From contig OX421965.1 in the NCBI GenBank assembly GCA_949128115.1, forward strand, positions 50,769,257 to 50,833,256: a stretch of 64,000 nt of DNA, in the 5' to 3' direction. Of this stretch, positions 53,796 through 61,966 are shown in pieces. The notes below the pieces were generated by a model. That model did no database searches and was not told the origin of the DNA. It worked only from the letters and a program-made list of their open reading frames with translations. Source of the stretch: Anaspis maculata. Lineage: Eukaryota; Arthropoda; Insecta; Coleoptera; Scraptiidae. The position numbers and the translations under genes are program-made. How positions within the stretch are numbered: the first letter of the stretch is position 1; every line of letters begins with the position of its first letter.

Positions 53796-54242
53796 TGGCC
53801 AGTCTTCTTTGATCTCAAGAAAGCGTACGACATGACGTGGAAACATGGGATAGTCATGAAGCTCAAAGAGTGGAATCTGAACGGAAATATTCTACAGAAA
53901 GAACTTTCACACCATGGAAACAAATATTCAGAGAGCCATTACAACAGTGGAAGACTGGGCCAATAACACAGGGTATAAATTATCAACAAACAAATCAAAA
54001 TGTATGCTGTTCTCAAAACAGCCCAGTCGAGCTGTACCCCAATTGAAAATCTATGGAAAATTGATTTAGGTAGGGACCTTGATGCTTAACTCAAGTGGAA
54101 CATAGGTACATCTGGAACACCTCAAACAACTCAAAAAGGATTGGGACTGCTTAAAACACTAGCTAGCCAATGATGGGGTGCCGACACTACAGTCCTCCTC
54201 CGAGTGTACAAGAGTGTAGTGTTATCTGAAATAGATTATGGA
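53796..54242 (+). pseudogene. Non-LTR retrotransposon, reverse transcriptase fragment (upstream half)
   Basis: Translated pieces match the RT of I/Jockey-type non-LTR retrotransposons. Motif A (FFDLKKAYD, about 53805-53831) is followed by TVEDWANNTGYKLS with NKSKCMLFS, and then WGAD with LLRVYKSVVLSEIDYG ending at 54242. These normally lie much further apart: the stretch with the catalytic [YF]ADD motif is missing, so there is an internal deletion near 53890-53925. Frameshifts and in-frame stops (for example at 54067) break the rest. The element is 5' truncated near 53796. Its reading continues at 61967 beyond the inserted LTR element. Confidence 0.85.
54239..54242. repeat. Target-site duplication TGGA, left copy
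   Basis: TGGA directly precedes the first LTR base and recurs at 61963-61966 after the last LTR base. Four-base duplications are usual for gypsy-group integrases. Confidence 0.85.
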
Positions 54243-54318
54243 AATTATATCCCAATTTTCCTCCGGATTTTAGCTTACATCGCTTATTATATATTATGCT
54301 TAGCTCAGCTTTTCAACA

Positions 54319-54355
54319 TTATATAGACTCCAGCGCCCTAAACGCGCGCCAGTTA
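54319..54355 (+). promoter_or_regulatory. Candidate LTR promoter (TATA box and initiator)
   Basis: TTATATAG at 54319-54326 is followed about 28 bases later by CCAGTTAC (54349-54355), which resembles the arthropod initiator TCAGT. That spacing fits pol II transcription and would put the U3/R boundary near 54350. A second AT-rich TTATATATTATG lies at about 54286. This is inferred from motif spacing only. Confidence 0.5.
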
Positions 54356-54404
54356 CGGCATAGCACGCTTAGAGCTCGCATGCATTCATCATTGTATTAT
54401 TTTG

Positions 54405-54410
54405 AATAAA
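54405..54410 (+). promoter_or_regulatory. Polyadenylation signal in the 5' LTR
   Basis: AATAAA about 55 bases downstream of the proposed start and followed by a T8 run. The functional copy is the one in the 3' LTR. Confidence 0.6.
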
Positions 54411-54449
54411 AACATTTTTTTTGAAGATTCTCGTGAACGAACATTTAAT

Positions 54450-54467
54450 TGGCGCAGTCGGTAGGAT
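54450..54467 (+). promoter_or_regulatory. Primer binding site, tRNA-Ser type
   Basis: TGGCGCAGTCGGTAGGAT starts at the LTR edge. By my recollection of insect tRNA-Ser, whose mature 3' end reads ATCCTACCGACTGCGCCA, this is an 18-base perfect complement. The 17.6 and 297 elements of Drosophila are reported to use tRNA-Ser as well, which fits the pol and env affinities. Confidence 0.9.
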
Positions 54468-54698
54468 CACTCTGTCAAAAACGTGTTCTAAAATATTGCG
54501 TTTAAGTTCCAAAAAACGCGCTAAGACACGGAGCATTTTGATGCCTTAAACCGACAGACGAACCTACAACCTACAAAGAAATAGTGACGAACTTTCGAGT
54601 GTGGATCCAATCGTAATAATTGAGGCCTTCCACACCAAAGTTCCGAACAACAAGTCCGAGAATTGAGGATCAACACGACTACAAACCAAATCGAACCG

Positions 54699-54730
54699 AT
54701 GTCCACAGCAGCGATATATCTGATCACGCT
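54699..54730 (+). CDS. Short leader ORF, probable first exon of env
   Basis: An ATG at 54699 opens ten complete codons plus two bases, with a hydrophobic second half, before the splice donor at 54731. Unspliced, the frame reads straight into TAA across the donor. If the donor is joined to the AG at 60074-60075, phase is kept and the frame enters the env frame. That would explain why the env ORF has no ATG near its start and would place a signal peptide in this exon. It lies upstream of the gag ATG (54744), so in genomic RNA it acts as a short upstream ORF. The role is inferred. Confidence 0.55.
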
Positions 54731-54738
54731 GTAAGTAT
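54731..54738 (+). promoter_or_regulatory. Splice donor for the env subgenomic RNA
   Basis: GTAAGTAT is a near-ideal 5' splice site, 13 bases before the gag start. Errantiviruses express env from a spliced RNA whose donor lies close to the start of gag. The matching acceptor candidate is at 60075/60076. Confidence 0.7.
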
Positions 54739-54743
54739 ACTTT

Positions 54744-55940
54744 ATGTCTCTAAGCGGCCGTAACTCCGGTTCAGATTCAGAGGAGAATTTAGACGCGAAG
54801 GTCGAAGACGCTATCTTGTCTTTCCGCTTGTTAGGATTAGGCAAAAGCAGAAGGTTTAGATCGCGTTCCCCTCATAGAAATAACGAAATAGAATTACGCA
54901 CAGCCGAAATTCTAGCAAACATGGCAACAGGAGCAGCTCCCACGGTACAACAAGTAATGCAGCAAGTACCCCTTGGGAACCCTCCGAATGTAGTGCCACA
55001 AATTTTTAAAGATGCCTACCTTAATATGGTCCCTGAGTTTACAGGAGACCAGGCTTTATTAGGCGATTATTTACGCCTCGCAGAAGATATAATTGTAAGT
55101 TTTTATAACAATCAAAATCCGGATGATTTTCAGAACAAATACATCCTAAATTGTTTGAAAAACAAAGTTACAGGTAAAGCGAAAAGCGATATCTCAACCT
55201 ACACAATAGATTGTTGGCTGGATTTGAAATCCGCTTTGTTAGCAACTTATGCAGATAAGCGCGACCTGCAGTCCTTAACGTTGGAGTTATGCGAACTAAG
55301 ACAAGCTCGTATGTCGGCTATTGAATTCTTTAACGCTATACAGAAAAACTTAAATTTACAAATAGCCTATTGCACAAATCATTTTCCAAACGACAAGAAA
55401 GTTCACCTGATAGAAAATGCCACAGATTTAGGGCTTAGGGTGTTCCTCAAATATTTAAATAAACCAGTCGGTGACTACATCACCACGCGCAATCCGGCGA
55501 CGCTTCGAGAAGCGCTAAGTATTTTAACCAATGATTTTCAAATAAATCAAAAGACAAACCCCGTCGTGCCAGCGGCCCCCTATCAAGCACGATACCCGCC
55601 AAGGTTCGGGAAAAATCCCCAATTTCAGTACCCAAATAAACAATTTCAAAATTATCAGACAACGCGAAGGCAACAATATCAAAATCCGAAACCATATAAC
55701 GCGTTTCAACCAAACCCAAATTACGTACCGGCAAACAAACCGGTACCCATGTCAACAACAACGATAAATAATAACAATTTTCAAAAATATAAAAATAAGC
55801 CATTTATAACTCACCACAATATAGAAGAAGGAAATCCTCCAGAGAATGTAATCGAGCCCTCTGCCGAAAATACAGTGCAGGACGGACGAAACCATTTTTT
55901 AGAGGAACAAGCCTCGAATCACCAATCGTTGAATTATTGA
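54744..55940 (+). CDS. gag: Gag protein of the LTR retrotransposon
   Basis: An open frame of 398 residues from ATG. Residues 1-50 are polar with a basic RRFRSRSPHR patch. About 75-270 is the alpha-helical, capsid-like part, containing FTGDQALLGDYLRLAE, WLDLKSALLATYADKRDLQSL and LRQARMSAIEFFNAIQ. The last third is rich in Q, N, P and Y with scattered R/K, and there is no CCHC zinc knuckle; errantivirus Gags typically lack one and use basic regions to bind RNA. It should assemble the particle. The ATG is the first in frame, just after the splice donor. The end overlaps pol, which is read in the -1 frame after the slippery site at 55895. This is the only undamaged coding frame of the element. 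Confidence 0.9.
   Translation: MSLSGRNSGSDSEENLDAKVEDAILSFRLLGLGKSRRFRSRSPHRNNEIELRTAEILANMATGAAPTVQQVMQQVPLGNPPNVVPQIFKDAYLNMVPEFTGDQALLGDYLRLAEDIIVSFYNNQNPDDFQNKYILNCLKNKVTGKAKSDISTYTIDCWLDLKSALLATYADKRDLQSLTLELCELRQARMSAIEFFNAIQKNLNLQIAYCTNHFPNDKKVHLIENATDLGLRVFLKYLNKPVGDYITTRNPATLREALSILTNDFQINQKTNPVVPAAPYQARYPPRFGKNPQFQYPNKQFQNYQTTRRQQYQNPKPYNAFQPNPNYVPANKPVPMSTTTINNNNFQKYKNKPFITHHNIEEGNPPENVIEPSAENTVQDGRNHFLEEQASNHQSLNY
55895..55901 (+). promoter_or_regulatory. -1 ribosomal frameshift site TTTTTTA
   Basis: T TTT TTA lies in gag phase (codons CAT-TTT-TTA), 37 bases before the gag stop, and fits the X XXY YYZ rule; it is the same heptamer as the HIV-1 site. The pol frame is -1 relative to gag and is open across the site. 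A short GAGG/CCTC pairing follows but is too close and weak to be a convincing stimulator. Confidence 0.75.
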
Positions 55941-58087
55941 CATTGAACCACGAAAAATCTTCCTTACCCTATATCCTTATACCCTATAAAAATTTTACTT
56001 TGCGATGTCTAGTCGATACTGGGGCCACGAAGAGCTTCGTAAGCCCCGAAATTGCGAAAAAACACTTCCGCAGAAACATTAAAAAGGACCCACTAAAAAT
56101 AAAAACCGCCCATGGCACGACGCAGGAAAATTTCAGCATGATAATCAAAACTCCTGAAATTTTTAAATCGGACACAACCGTCAAATTTTATTTATTTAAA
56201 TTTCATCAATATTTCGACTGTCTCCTAGGATGGGACATCCTCAAAGCATTAGGAGCAGTTATTTACGCGAGCAAAGGGGAGCTCACGACTCCCAAAACAA
56301 AAATTAAATTGCATCACGAAAATATTGTGAACGAGTGTAATAATTTTCATACGATTGAACCACGTACACAGAAAATTGTTAAACTCAACATAAAAAATAT
56401 CTCCAATGGTATTGGAATTTTGCCATACCAAAAATTTTCAAATCTAGAAATCCCTGAGAGCTTGGTTAAAATTAAGAATTACGAAACCATCTGTTCCGTT
56501 TTGAATGCGACAAAAAGCGAAATTTCTTTCAACCAATCACAAGCTTTTGAAGCCATTGAGGTCTCGGAATCTGAAACCGATGATTTCAAAAATCTAAACA
56601 GCTTTGATTGCGAGAAGTTTAGCTTCGACTTGTCCAAAGTCAGAACCGAACACATGAATGAAGAAGAGAAAAGGGAGATAACCAAACTCTTAGTGGGATA
56701 TAAAGACATTTTTCATTTCCCAGATCAGAAATTGACTTTCACAAATTCCGCCAAGCATACAATAAAACTGAAAGACGATAAACCCATATACACGAAGAGT
56801 TATCGCTACGCTTACGTGCATAAGGAGGAAGTTAATAAACAAATTTCAGACATGCTTGACCAAGGAATTATTGAATATTCAAATTCACCCTTCAGTGCAC
56901 CAATTTGCGTCGTTCCAAAAAAATTGGATGCAACAAACAAACGAAAATGGCGTTTAGTCATAGATTACAGGAAATTAAATGATAATACTGTAGACGATCG
57001 GTACCCTTTGCCAAATATTTCTGATATACTGGACAAATTGGGCCGAAGTCAATATTTTTCATGTATCGACCTGGCTAGTGGATTTCACCAGCTCGAAATG
57101 GACCCTAGCGACGTCGAAAAAACTGCTTTTAGCGTGGACAATGGCCATTACCAATTTAGACGCATGCCCTTCGGGTTAAAAAACGCGCCCTCATCGTTCC
57201 AGCGCGCTATGGACAACATTTTGAGAGGTATTCAGAATGAAACCTGCTTTGTTTATCTGGACGACATAATAATATTCAGTACTTCACTCCCAGAGCATAT
57301 TGTCAGACTCCGGGAAGTCTTCGAAAGGCTCAGAAGGGCCCATTTGAAAATCCAGCTGGACAAATCAGAGTTTCTCAAAAAAGAGGTCCAATACCTAGGA
57401 CATGTCGTCACTCCACAAGGTATTAAACCAAATCCAGACAAAATTTCGGCAATTGAAAATTTTCCAATTCCAACAACCAAAAAACAACTAAAGGGATTTT
57501 TGGGACTAGTTGGATATTACCGGAAATTTATCAAAGGCTTTGCAAAAATTACAAAACCACTTACGTCACGATTAAAAAAAGATACAGAAATCAACGTCAA
57601 GGACGAAGATTACTCCAAATGTTTTAACCTATGTAAAACACTTTTAACAAATGAACCATTGCTCCAATACCCAAATTTTGAATCCCCATTCTTACTTTCC
57701 TGCGATGCAAGCAACTACGCTATAGGCGCAGTTTTATCCCAAGGTCCAATAGGGTCGGACCTACCAATTGCATACGCATCAAGAACCCTTAATGCCCACG
57801 AAATCAATTATTCGACCATAGAAAAAGAGCTACTTGCCGTAGTCAATGGAACCAAAATGTTCAGGCATTACTTATTTGGTCGAAAATTTAAGGTCATCGG
57901 CGACCACAAGCCCCTTCAGAGGATAATGTCACTCAAAGAGCCTAATTCAAAATTAGTGCGTTGGCGACTGAAGCTGGAGGAATACGACTACGAAGAAGTC
58001 TATAAAAAAGGGAAATTGAATTCCAACGCTGATGCCATTTCGCGGGTTCCCAACCTAAATCTGTTGACGGAAACAGAATTCGGCAAT

Positions 58088-58504
58088 GTCCACATACTAA
58101 ATGCCGATTTATTTGAAGCCCCAGAGGACTTCTCCCTGGCGCACTGTGTCTCAGAAGACTTAATCGTGAATTCTGGCATAGCCAGGACTTTTAAAGAAAA
58201 ATTCGGCAACGTCCTAACACTTGTCAGTCAGCATAAAACAATAGGAGATGTGGCTTCCCTGAAATTATTGGACAGATACATCTACTATTTATTAACAAAG
58301 AAAAACTTTTATGACAAGCCCACTTACGAAGACCTAAAAAATTCCTTAATTGCTTTAAAACAAATTTGTTTGAGACATGGTGTCAGAAATTTAGCCATAC
58401 CAAAGTTAGGATGCGGTTTGGATGGACTAAATTGGGAAGAAGTGTTCCCAATGATTATATCAGTTTTCAAAGGCGCAAAAATGGACGTCTTTATTTACAT
58501 TTTG
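58088..58504 (+). other. TARG1/OARD1-like macrodomain embedded in Pol
   Basis: Pol residues 718-856 match cellular TARG1 (OARD1/C6orf130), a macrodomain enzyme that removes ADP-ribose from acidic side chains. Shared landmarks in order are ADLFEAP, SLAHCVSED, GIARTFKEKFG, DRYIYYLLTKK, KPTYEDL, IPKLGCGLDGLNWE and a terminal beta strand VFIYIL. The two residues reported as catalytic in human TARG1, K84 and D125, correspond to K788 and D829, both present and 41 residues apart in both proteins. The domain is full length with no break. It lies between RNase H and the pre-integrase region. Capture of a host gene is the likely origin. Whether it is cleaved out or acts within Pol cannot be seen here. 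Confidence 0.92.
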
Positions 58505-59049
58505 AATAATGAGATTCCCGAAGAAACCGAAGAAAATAACCCTTTCTTCGAGTTTATGGAAGATTTAAACACAAAACCACCAATCGACAGTCAGTCACTG
58601 ATTGTCGAGCTCGGTGACAACAGGACCGATATTCCTGACGATCCCATTGACGATCCCCCTGACGACGTAACCGTGCACTCCAATTTTGAAAACCCAGTCG
58701 CTGAAATTCCGATTTCAGAAGACCCCATAAATTTTGAGAAAAACCAAATCGAATTCATTTCAGTTAAAATGAACCCATTACCCCCGACAGTGATCAGATT
58801 ATTTGAGAATTCAAAAATCAGATACACAGTCCAAATTTCAGAAAAGGATCACGAAGAGGAAATCAAAGAATTCCTAAAAGAATATATTGTCCCCAATGTC
58901 AATTACAGTGTCACCTTTTCAAACGATAAAATGTACGAACAATTTAGTAATGTCGTACAGCTTCATTTCAATGATTCCTTCAAATTCAAGAAAAGCACTA
59001 AAACTTTGATAGACATCGAAACCCTCGATGAACAGATAAACATTTTAAA

Positions 59050-60095
59050 AGGCTACCACGAAGGTAAAACCAATCATCGTGGCATGACCGAAACCCATTC
59101 AAAACTATCCAAAAAATACTATTCGCCAAATCAAATGAAAACTATTCAAAATTTCATTAATCAATGTGAAATCTGTAAAGTCGTCAAGTATGACAGAAAA
59201 CCCTTGAAAATAAAATACAACATTACTCCCACGCCGGTGAAACCATTCGAGATTATTCACATCGACGTTCTAACTTATAATACTTCCAAATTTTTGACAA
59301 TCATTGACGCCTTCAGCAAATACGCTCAGGCATACATGCTATCTAGCACCCAAGCTTCAGAAATTGCCGAAAATCTGTTGCAATACTTTTCACACCACTC
59401 GGTACCCGAAATATTGATCACCGATAACGGTTCAGGATTTGACAACGGTCTAGTGAAAGATTTCCTAAATCTTCACAAAATCAAAGTCCATTTTTGTTCA
59501 CCTCATCACCCGGAAAGTAACGGAATAATTGAGAGATTTCATTCCACTATTTTAGAACACGTCAACTTGATAAATAATCAACCTGATTTCAAAAGGGATG
59601 AAATCAACACTAAATTCAAATATGCCCTGATAGCATAAAATAACTCTACTCATTCAGTCACTAAGATCAAGATGACCCCATTCGAAATTTTAAACGGTCA
59701 CCCGGATCCAAAGCAAACCATTGATCTAGACATAGAAAAACAAATGGCAAACAACTACGTTCAAAACCACAAAAACAAATTGTCAGTTTTGTATAAAATC
59801 GTCAATGCTAATATTTCAAATAAAAAAGAGAAAGTCATTTCTAAAGCGAACGAAAATAGAGAAGAAATTCCTACTTTACCAAAAGAAGTTTTCGTAAAAA
59901 GCAATTTCAGATCAAAACTTCGTAATCGATTTAAACCAGGAAAAAATCATCAGTGTAAATCCCATTAGGAAAACCATAAAACCCAGAGTTTTGTCCAATA
60001 AAACTGGACGTAAATTTCACAAACTACATATTTCTAATATCAAACGCCCTACTAAAACAACACCTCCTATTCCAGGTCCATCCATTTCGGACTAG
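59050..60095 (+). other. Integrase region of Pol with nonsense and frameshift lesions
   Basis: The N-terminal zinc finger starts at YHEGKTNHRG (about 59055) and ends at CEIC (59165-59176). The core carries D at 59264, D at 59423 and E at 59531. The stop TAA at 59636 follows KYALIA, and the same frame resumes with TKIKMTPFEILNGH, usual for gypsy integrases, so it is a point nonsense mutation. The A6-run frame change at 59941 separates the core from its C-terminal basic motif. The last codons overlap the env splice acceptor. Confidence 0.9.
60051..60076 (+). promoter_or_regulatory. Candidate env splice acceptor and branch site
   Basis: CCTACTAAAAC (branch-like, about 60048-60058) is followed by ACACCTCCTATTCCAG, with AG at 60074-60075, about 20 bases downstream. 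Joining the donor at 54731 to base 60076 keeps the phase from the leader ORF into the env frame. It lies inside the last codons of pol. Confidence 0.55.
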
Positions 60096-61721
60096 GACAA
60101 TGTTACAAAGATTTGACAAACAACCCCGGAATACTACCAATAAAAACGGGACCCGCAAGACTTCAAACCTCTACTCACACGTTCATACATTATTACGACT
60201 TAACTAACCTAATCAACGAATACGAAAGACTAAAAAATCAATACCTCACGGTATCAAACTTGACTAAAACAAATCAAGTGTACGAACGCGAATTAGGAAA
60301 TTACAATAATATTGTCCAATATTACAAAAATCTAATAGACGAAAAATTAAGACCATTTCAAAAACTACCAAGAAATAAACGAGGACTAATCGATGGATTA
60401 GGTTCTATCATTAAGCAAATTTCAGGCAATTCAGATGCCGAAGATGGCAAACATTTTGATGCAGTCATTAATGACTTACAACAAAATCAAAATTCGATTA
60501 TAAACCAAATCAACCAACAATATTCTATCAATAAGGAAATTATAGAAAATTTCAATAAAACTATACAGGACATCGAACATAACGAACTACTTATGGTCTC
60601 TCGAATAAAACAATTAGAATCACTAATGACGACAACCATAACCCATACTGACATACTGTTCGCAAAAGACATAATCAATCAATTAATAAACCTTTTTAAT
60701 ATAATTCTACATATCCTTCAAGATACAGAGAATTCAATAACATTTTGCAAGTTGAATATTTCACACCCCAGCATAGTAAAAAGTGAAGAACTTTTAAAAG
60801 AACTCAATAGAATTTCCGAATTTTATGGAAACCAATTACCTTTTCCAGTAACTTTGTCTCAAATTCATAACTACGAAACCCTAATAAAGCCTAGGTGTGC
60901 CATTAAAGGAAAACAAATAATTTTCTTTATGCCAATCCCCTTGCTGAATCCAAATTATTACGAATTATACTACCTACTTTCTGCCTTTGCCTAACGAACA
61001 CTCGTATACGATTATACCTTTTTCGAAATTCGGTCTAAAAAAGGGATCAGAGTTATTGCCCTTAGTAGACAACTGTGTCTTGCTGAACGGTATCTATCAA
61101 TGCCAACGGAGCCTGATATCGCTCGCCAACAACACTTGCGAACGCAACATTCTACTCGAAAACGACTTTTCGACTTGTTCCTACCAAAAACTACACCTCG
61201 AAGAAAACGCCTTAGAGTTCATACCCGAACTACAAAGCTACCTCGGGACCTTCGTCAAAGAAGAGCTCGTCAGAGAACATTGTGCCGAGTCTTGGAACAC
61301 CCGCAAGAAGACCGGAACATTCCTGTTCGAGAATTCGTCTTGTACCATCTTCATTCAAGGGAGACCCTTGATTTTCAACGATGAAAGCAGTGGCCAACCA
61401 CTCCACCTACAAGACTTCGACTTCGACTTCAACAAACAAGAACAGTCAAAACTACCCGAGCTGAAGATCAAGCATTTGACCCTCAAGAAACTGGAGACCA
61501 ACATCCAGCCGCTGACCCCCGTCCAGGCTGTACCCACGACATCACATTTCCACACGTCATCTATTATCATAGTCTATCTGATAATAATAACTGAAGCCTG
61601 CATAATCACATATCGTGTGATTAAGAAGAGACAGAAGAAGATGACAACGTCAGATGCACCGACAGCAGAACAAGAACGCGTCCCTGAAGACCAGCATTTC
61701 CCGAATATGGCGAAATTCTGA
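60076..61721 (+). pseudogene. env: Env glycoprotein (errantivirus/baculovirus F-like), frameshifted
   Basis: The frame is open from the acceptor to TAA at 60992, and the rest lies in another frame from about 60978 to 61721, so one small insertion or deletion near 60975-60986 splits it. Landmarks: a furin-type RNKR site at 60371-60382 directly followed by a GLIDGLGSI fusion-peptide-like segment, the hallmark of gypsy Env and baculovirus F proteins; a long Q/N-rich helical region after it; a Cys-rich C-terminal ectodomain in the second frame; a membrane segment of about 20 residues (about 61558-61615); and a charged tail. There is no ATG near the start, consistent with the initiation codon lying in the leader exon. 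It is not functional as it stands. Confidence 0.92.
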
Positions 61722-61750
61722 AAAGTTCGTCGGAGCCTCACACTCGCCCT

Positions 61751-61755
61751 GGAGG
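61751..61755 (+). promoter_or_regulatory. Short polypurine tract before the 3' LTR
   Basis: GGAGG directly abuts the AATTATAT start of the 3' LTR, where plus-strand priming would begin. It is shorter than in most gypsy-group elements, with pyrimidines at once upstream (CGCCCT). Confidence 0.6.
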
Positions 61756-61962
61756 AATTATATCCCAATTTTCCTCCGGATTTTAGCTTACATCGCTTAT
61801 TATATATTATGCTTAGCTTAGCTTTTTAACATTATATAGACTCCAGCGCCCTAAACGCGCGCCAGTTACGGCATAGCACGCTTAGAGCTCGCATGCATTT
61901 ATCATTGTATTATTTTGAATAAAAACTTTTTTTTTAAGATTCTCGTGAACGAACATTCAATT
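61756..61962 (+). repeat. 3' long terminal repeat
   Basis: 207 bp, about 97% identical to 54243-54450, beginning AATTATATCCC and ending CATTCAATT. TGGA follows at 61963. Confidence 0.95.
61918..61923 (+). terminator. Polyadenylation signal in the 3' LTR
   Basis: AATAAA followed by a T9 run. It is the expected 3' processing signal of the element's transcripts. Confidence 0.65.
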
Positions 61963-61966
61963 TGGA
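61963..61966. repeat. Target-site duplication TGGA, right copy
   Basis: Matches 54239-54242. Removing the element and one TGGA lets the interrupted RT reading frame continue in phase (DYG on the left, SIVSDSASK on the right). Confidence 0.85.

Larger units (their letters stand above)
54243..54450 (+). repeat. 5' long terminal repeat
   Basis: Begins AATTATATCCC and ends CATTTAATT, so the ends form a short AATT inversion. The last T is shared with the first base of the primer site. Against the 3' LTR it shows three C/T differences, a change around the T8/T9 run that includes a one-base length difference, and T/C four bases before the AATT end. Total divergence is about 3%. It contains a TATA-like box (54320) and AATAAA (54405). 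Confidence 0.95.
55902..60095 (+). pseudogene. pol: Pol polyprotein: protease, RT, RNase H, macrodomain, integrase (broken)
   Basis: The frame continues from the gag slip. Residues are numbered from the TTG at 55937, since no ATG start is needed. Protease active site DTG is at 27-29. RT has catalytic D378 and YLDD at 440-443. RNase H has D590 in SCDASNYAIGAVL, later EKELLAV and DHKPL. A macrodomain spans 718-856, followed by an acidic linker and a pre-integrase region. Integrase has an HHCC finger (TNHRG...CEIC) and a D1110-D1163-E1199 core, the DD35E spacing. Lesions: TAA at 59636-59638 soon after the core (Tyr codon expected), and a one-base frame change in the A6 run at 59941-59946, after which the C-terminal GRKFHKLHISNIKRP motif is in another frame and ends at TAG 60093. 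The product would be about 150 residues longer than 17.6-type Pol because of the macrodomain. Confidence 0.95.
54243..61962 (+). mobile_element. Errantivirus-like (gypsy/17.6 group) LTR retrotransposon with env, inactive copy
   Basis: A 7,720-bp element with 208/207-bp LTRs, a tRNA-Ser primer site, gag, pol in the -1 frame, env and a purine tract before the 3' LTR. It is flanked by TGGA on both sides. The order protease-RT-RNase H-integrase places it in Metaviridae. The Env fusion-protein domain, the tRNA-Ser primer site and the Gag without a zinc knuckle place it with errantiviruses such as 17.6 and 297. It carries an additional macrodomain in pol. Lesions: TAA at 59636 and a frameshift in an A6 run at 59941 (pol), a frameshift near 60980 (env), and about six LTR differences. 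It sits inside an older non-LTR element. Confidence 0.96.

Noticed and set aside
53837..54046. 69-codon plus-strand frame within the RT fragment
   Set aside because: It is a frame out of register with the conserved RT motifs, which are read in two other frames here.
54521..54844. 107-codon minus-strand frame across the leader and gag start
   Set aside because: Antisense to the leader, splice donor and gag N-terminus; no recognisable motif.
61100..61384. 94-codon arginine-rich open frame overlapping env
   Set aside because: It is the shifted reading of the env ectodomain; composition and position fit a shadow frame.
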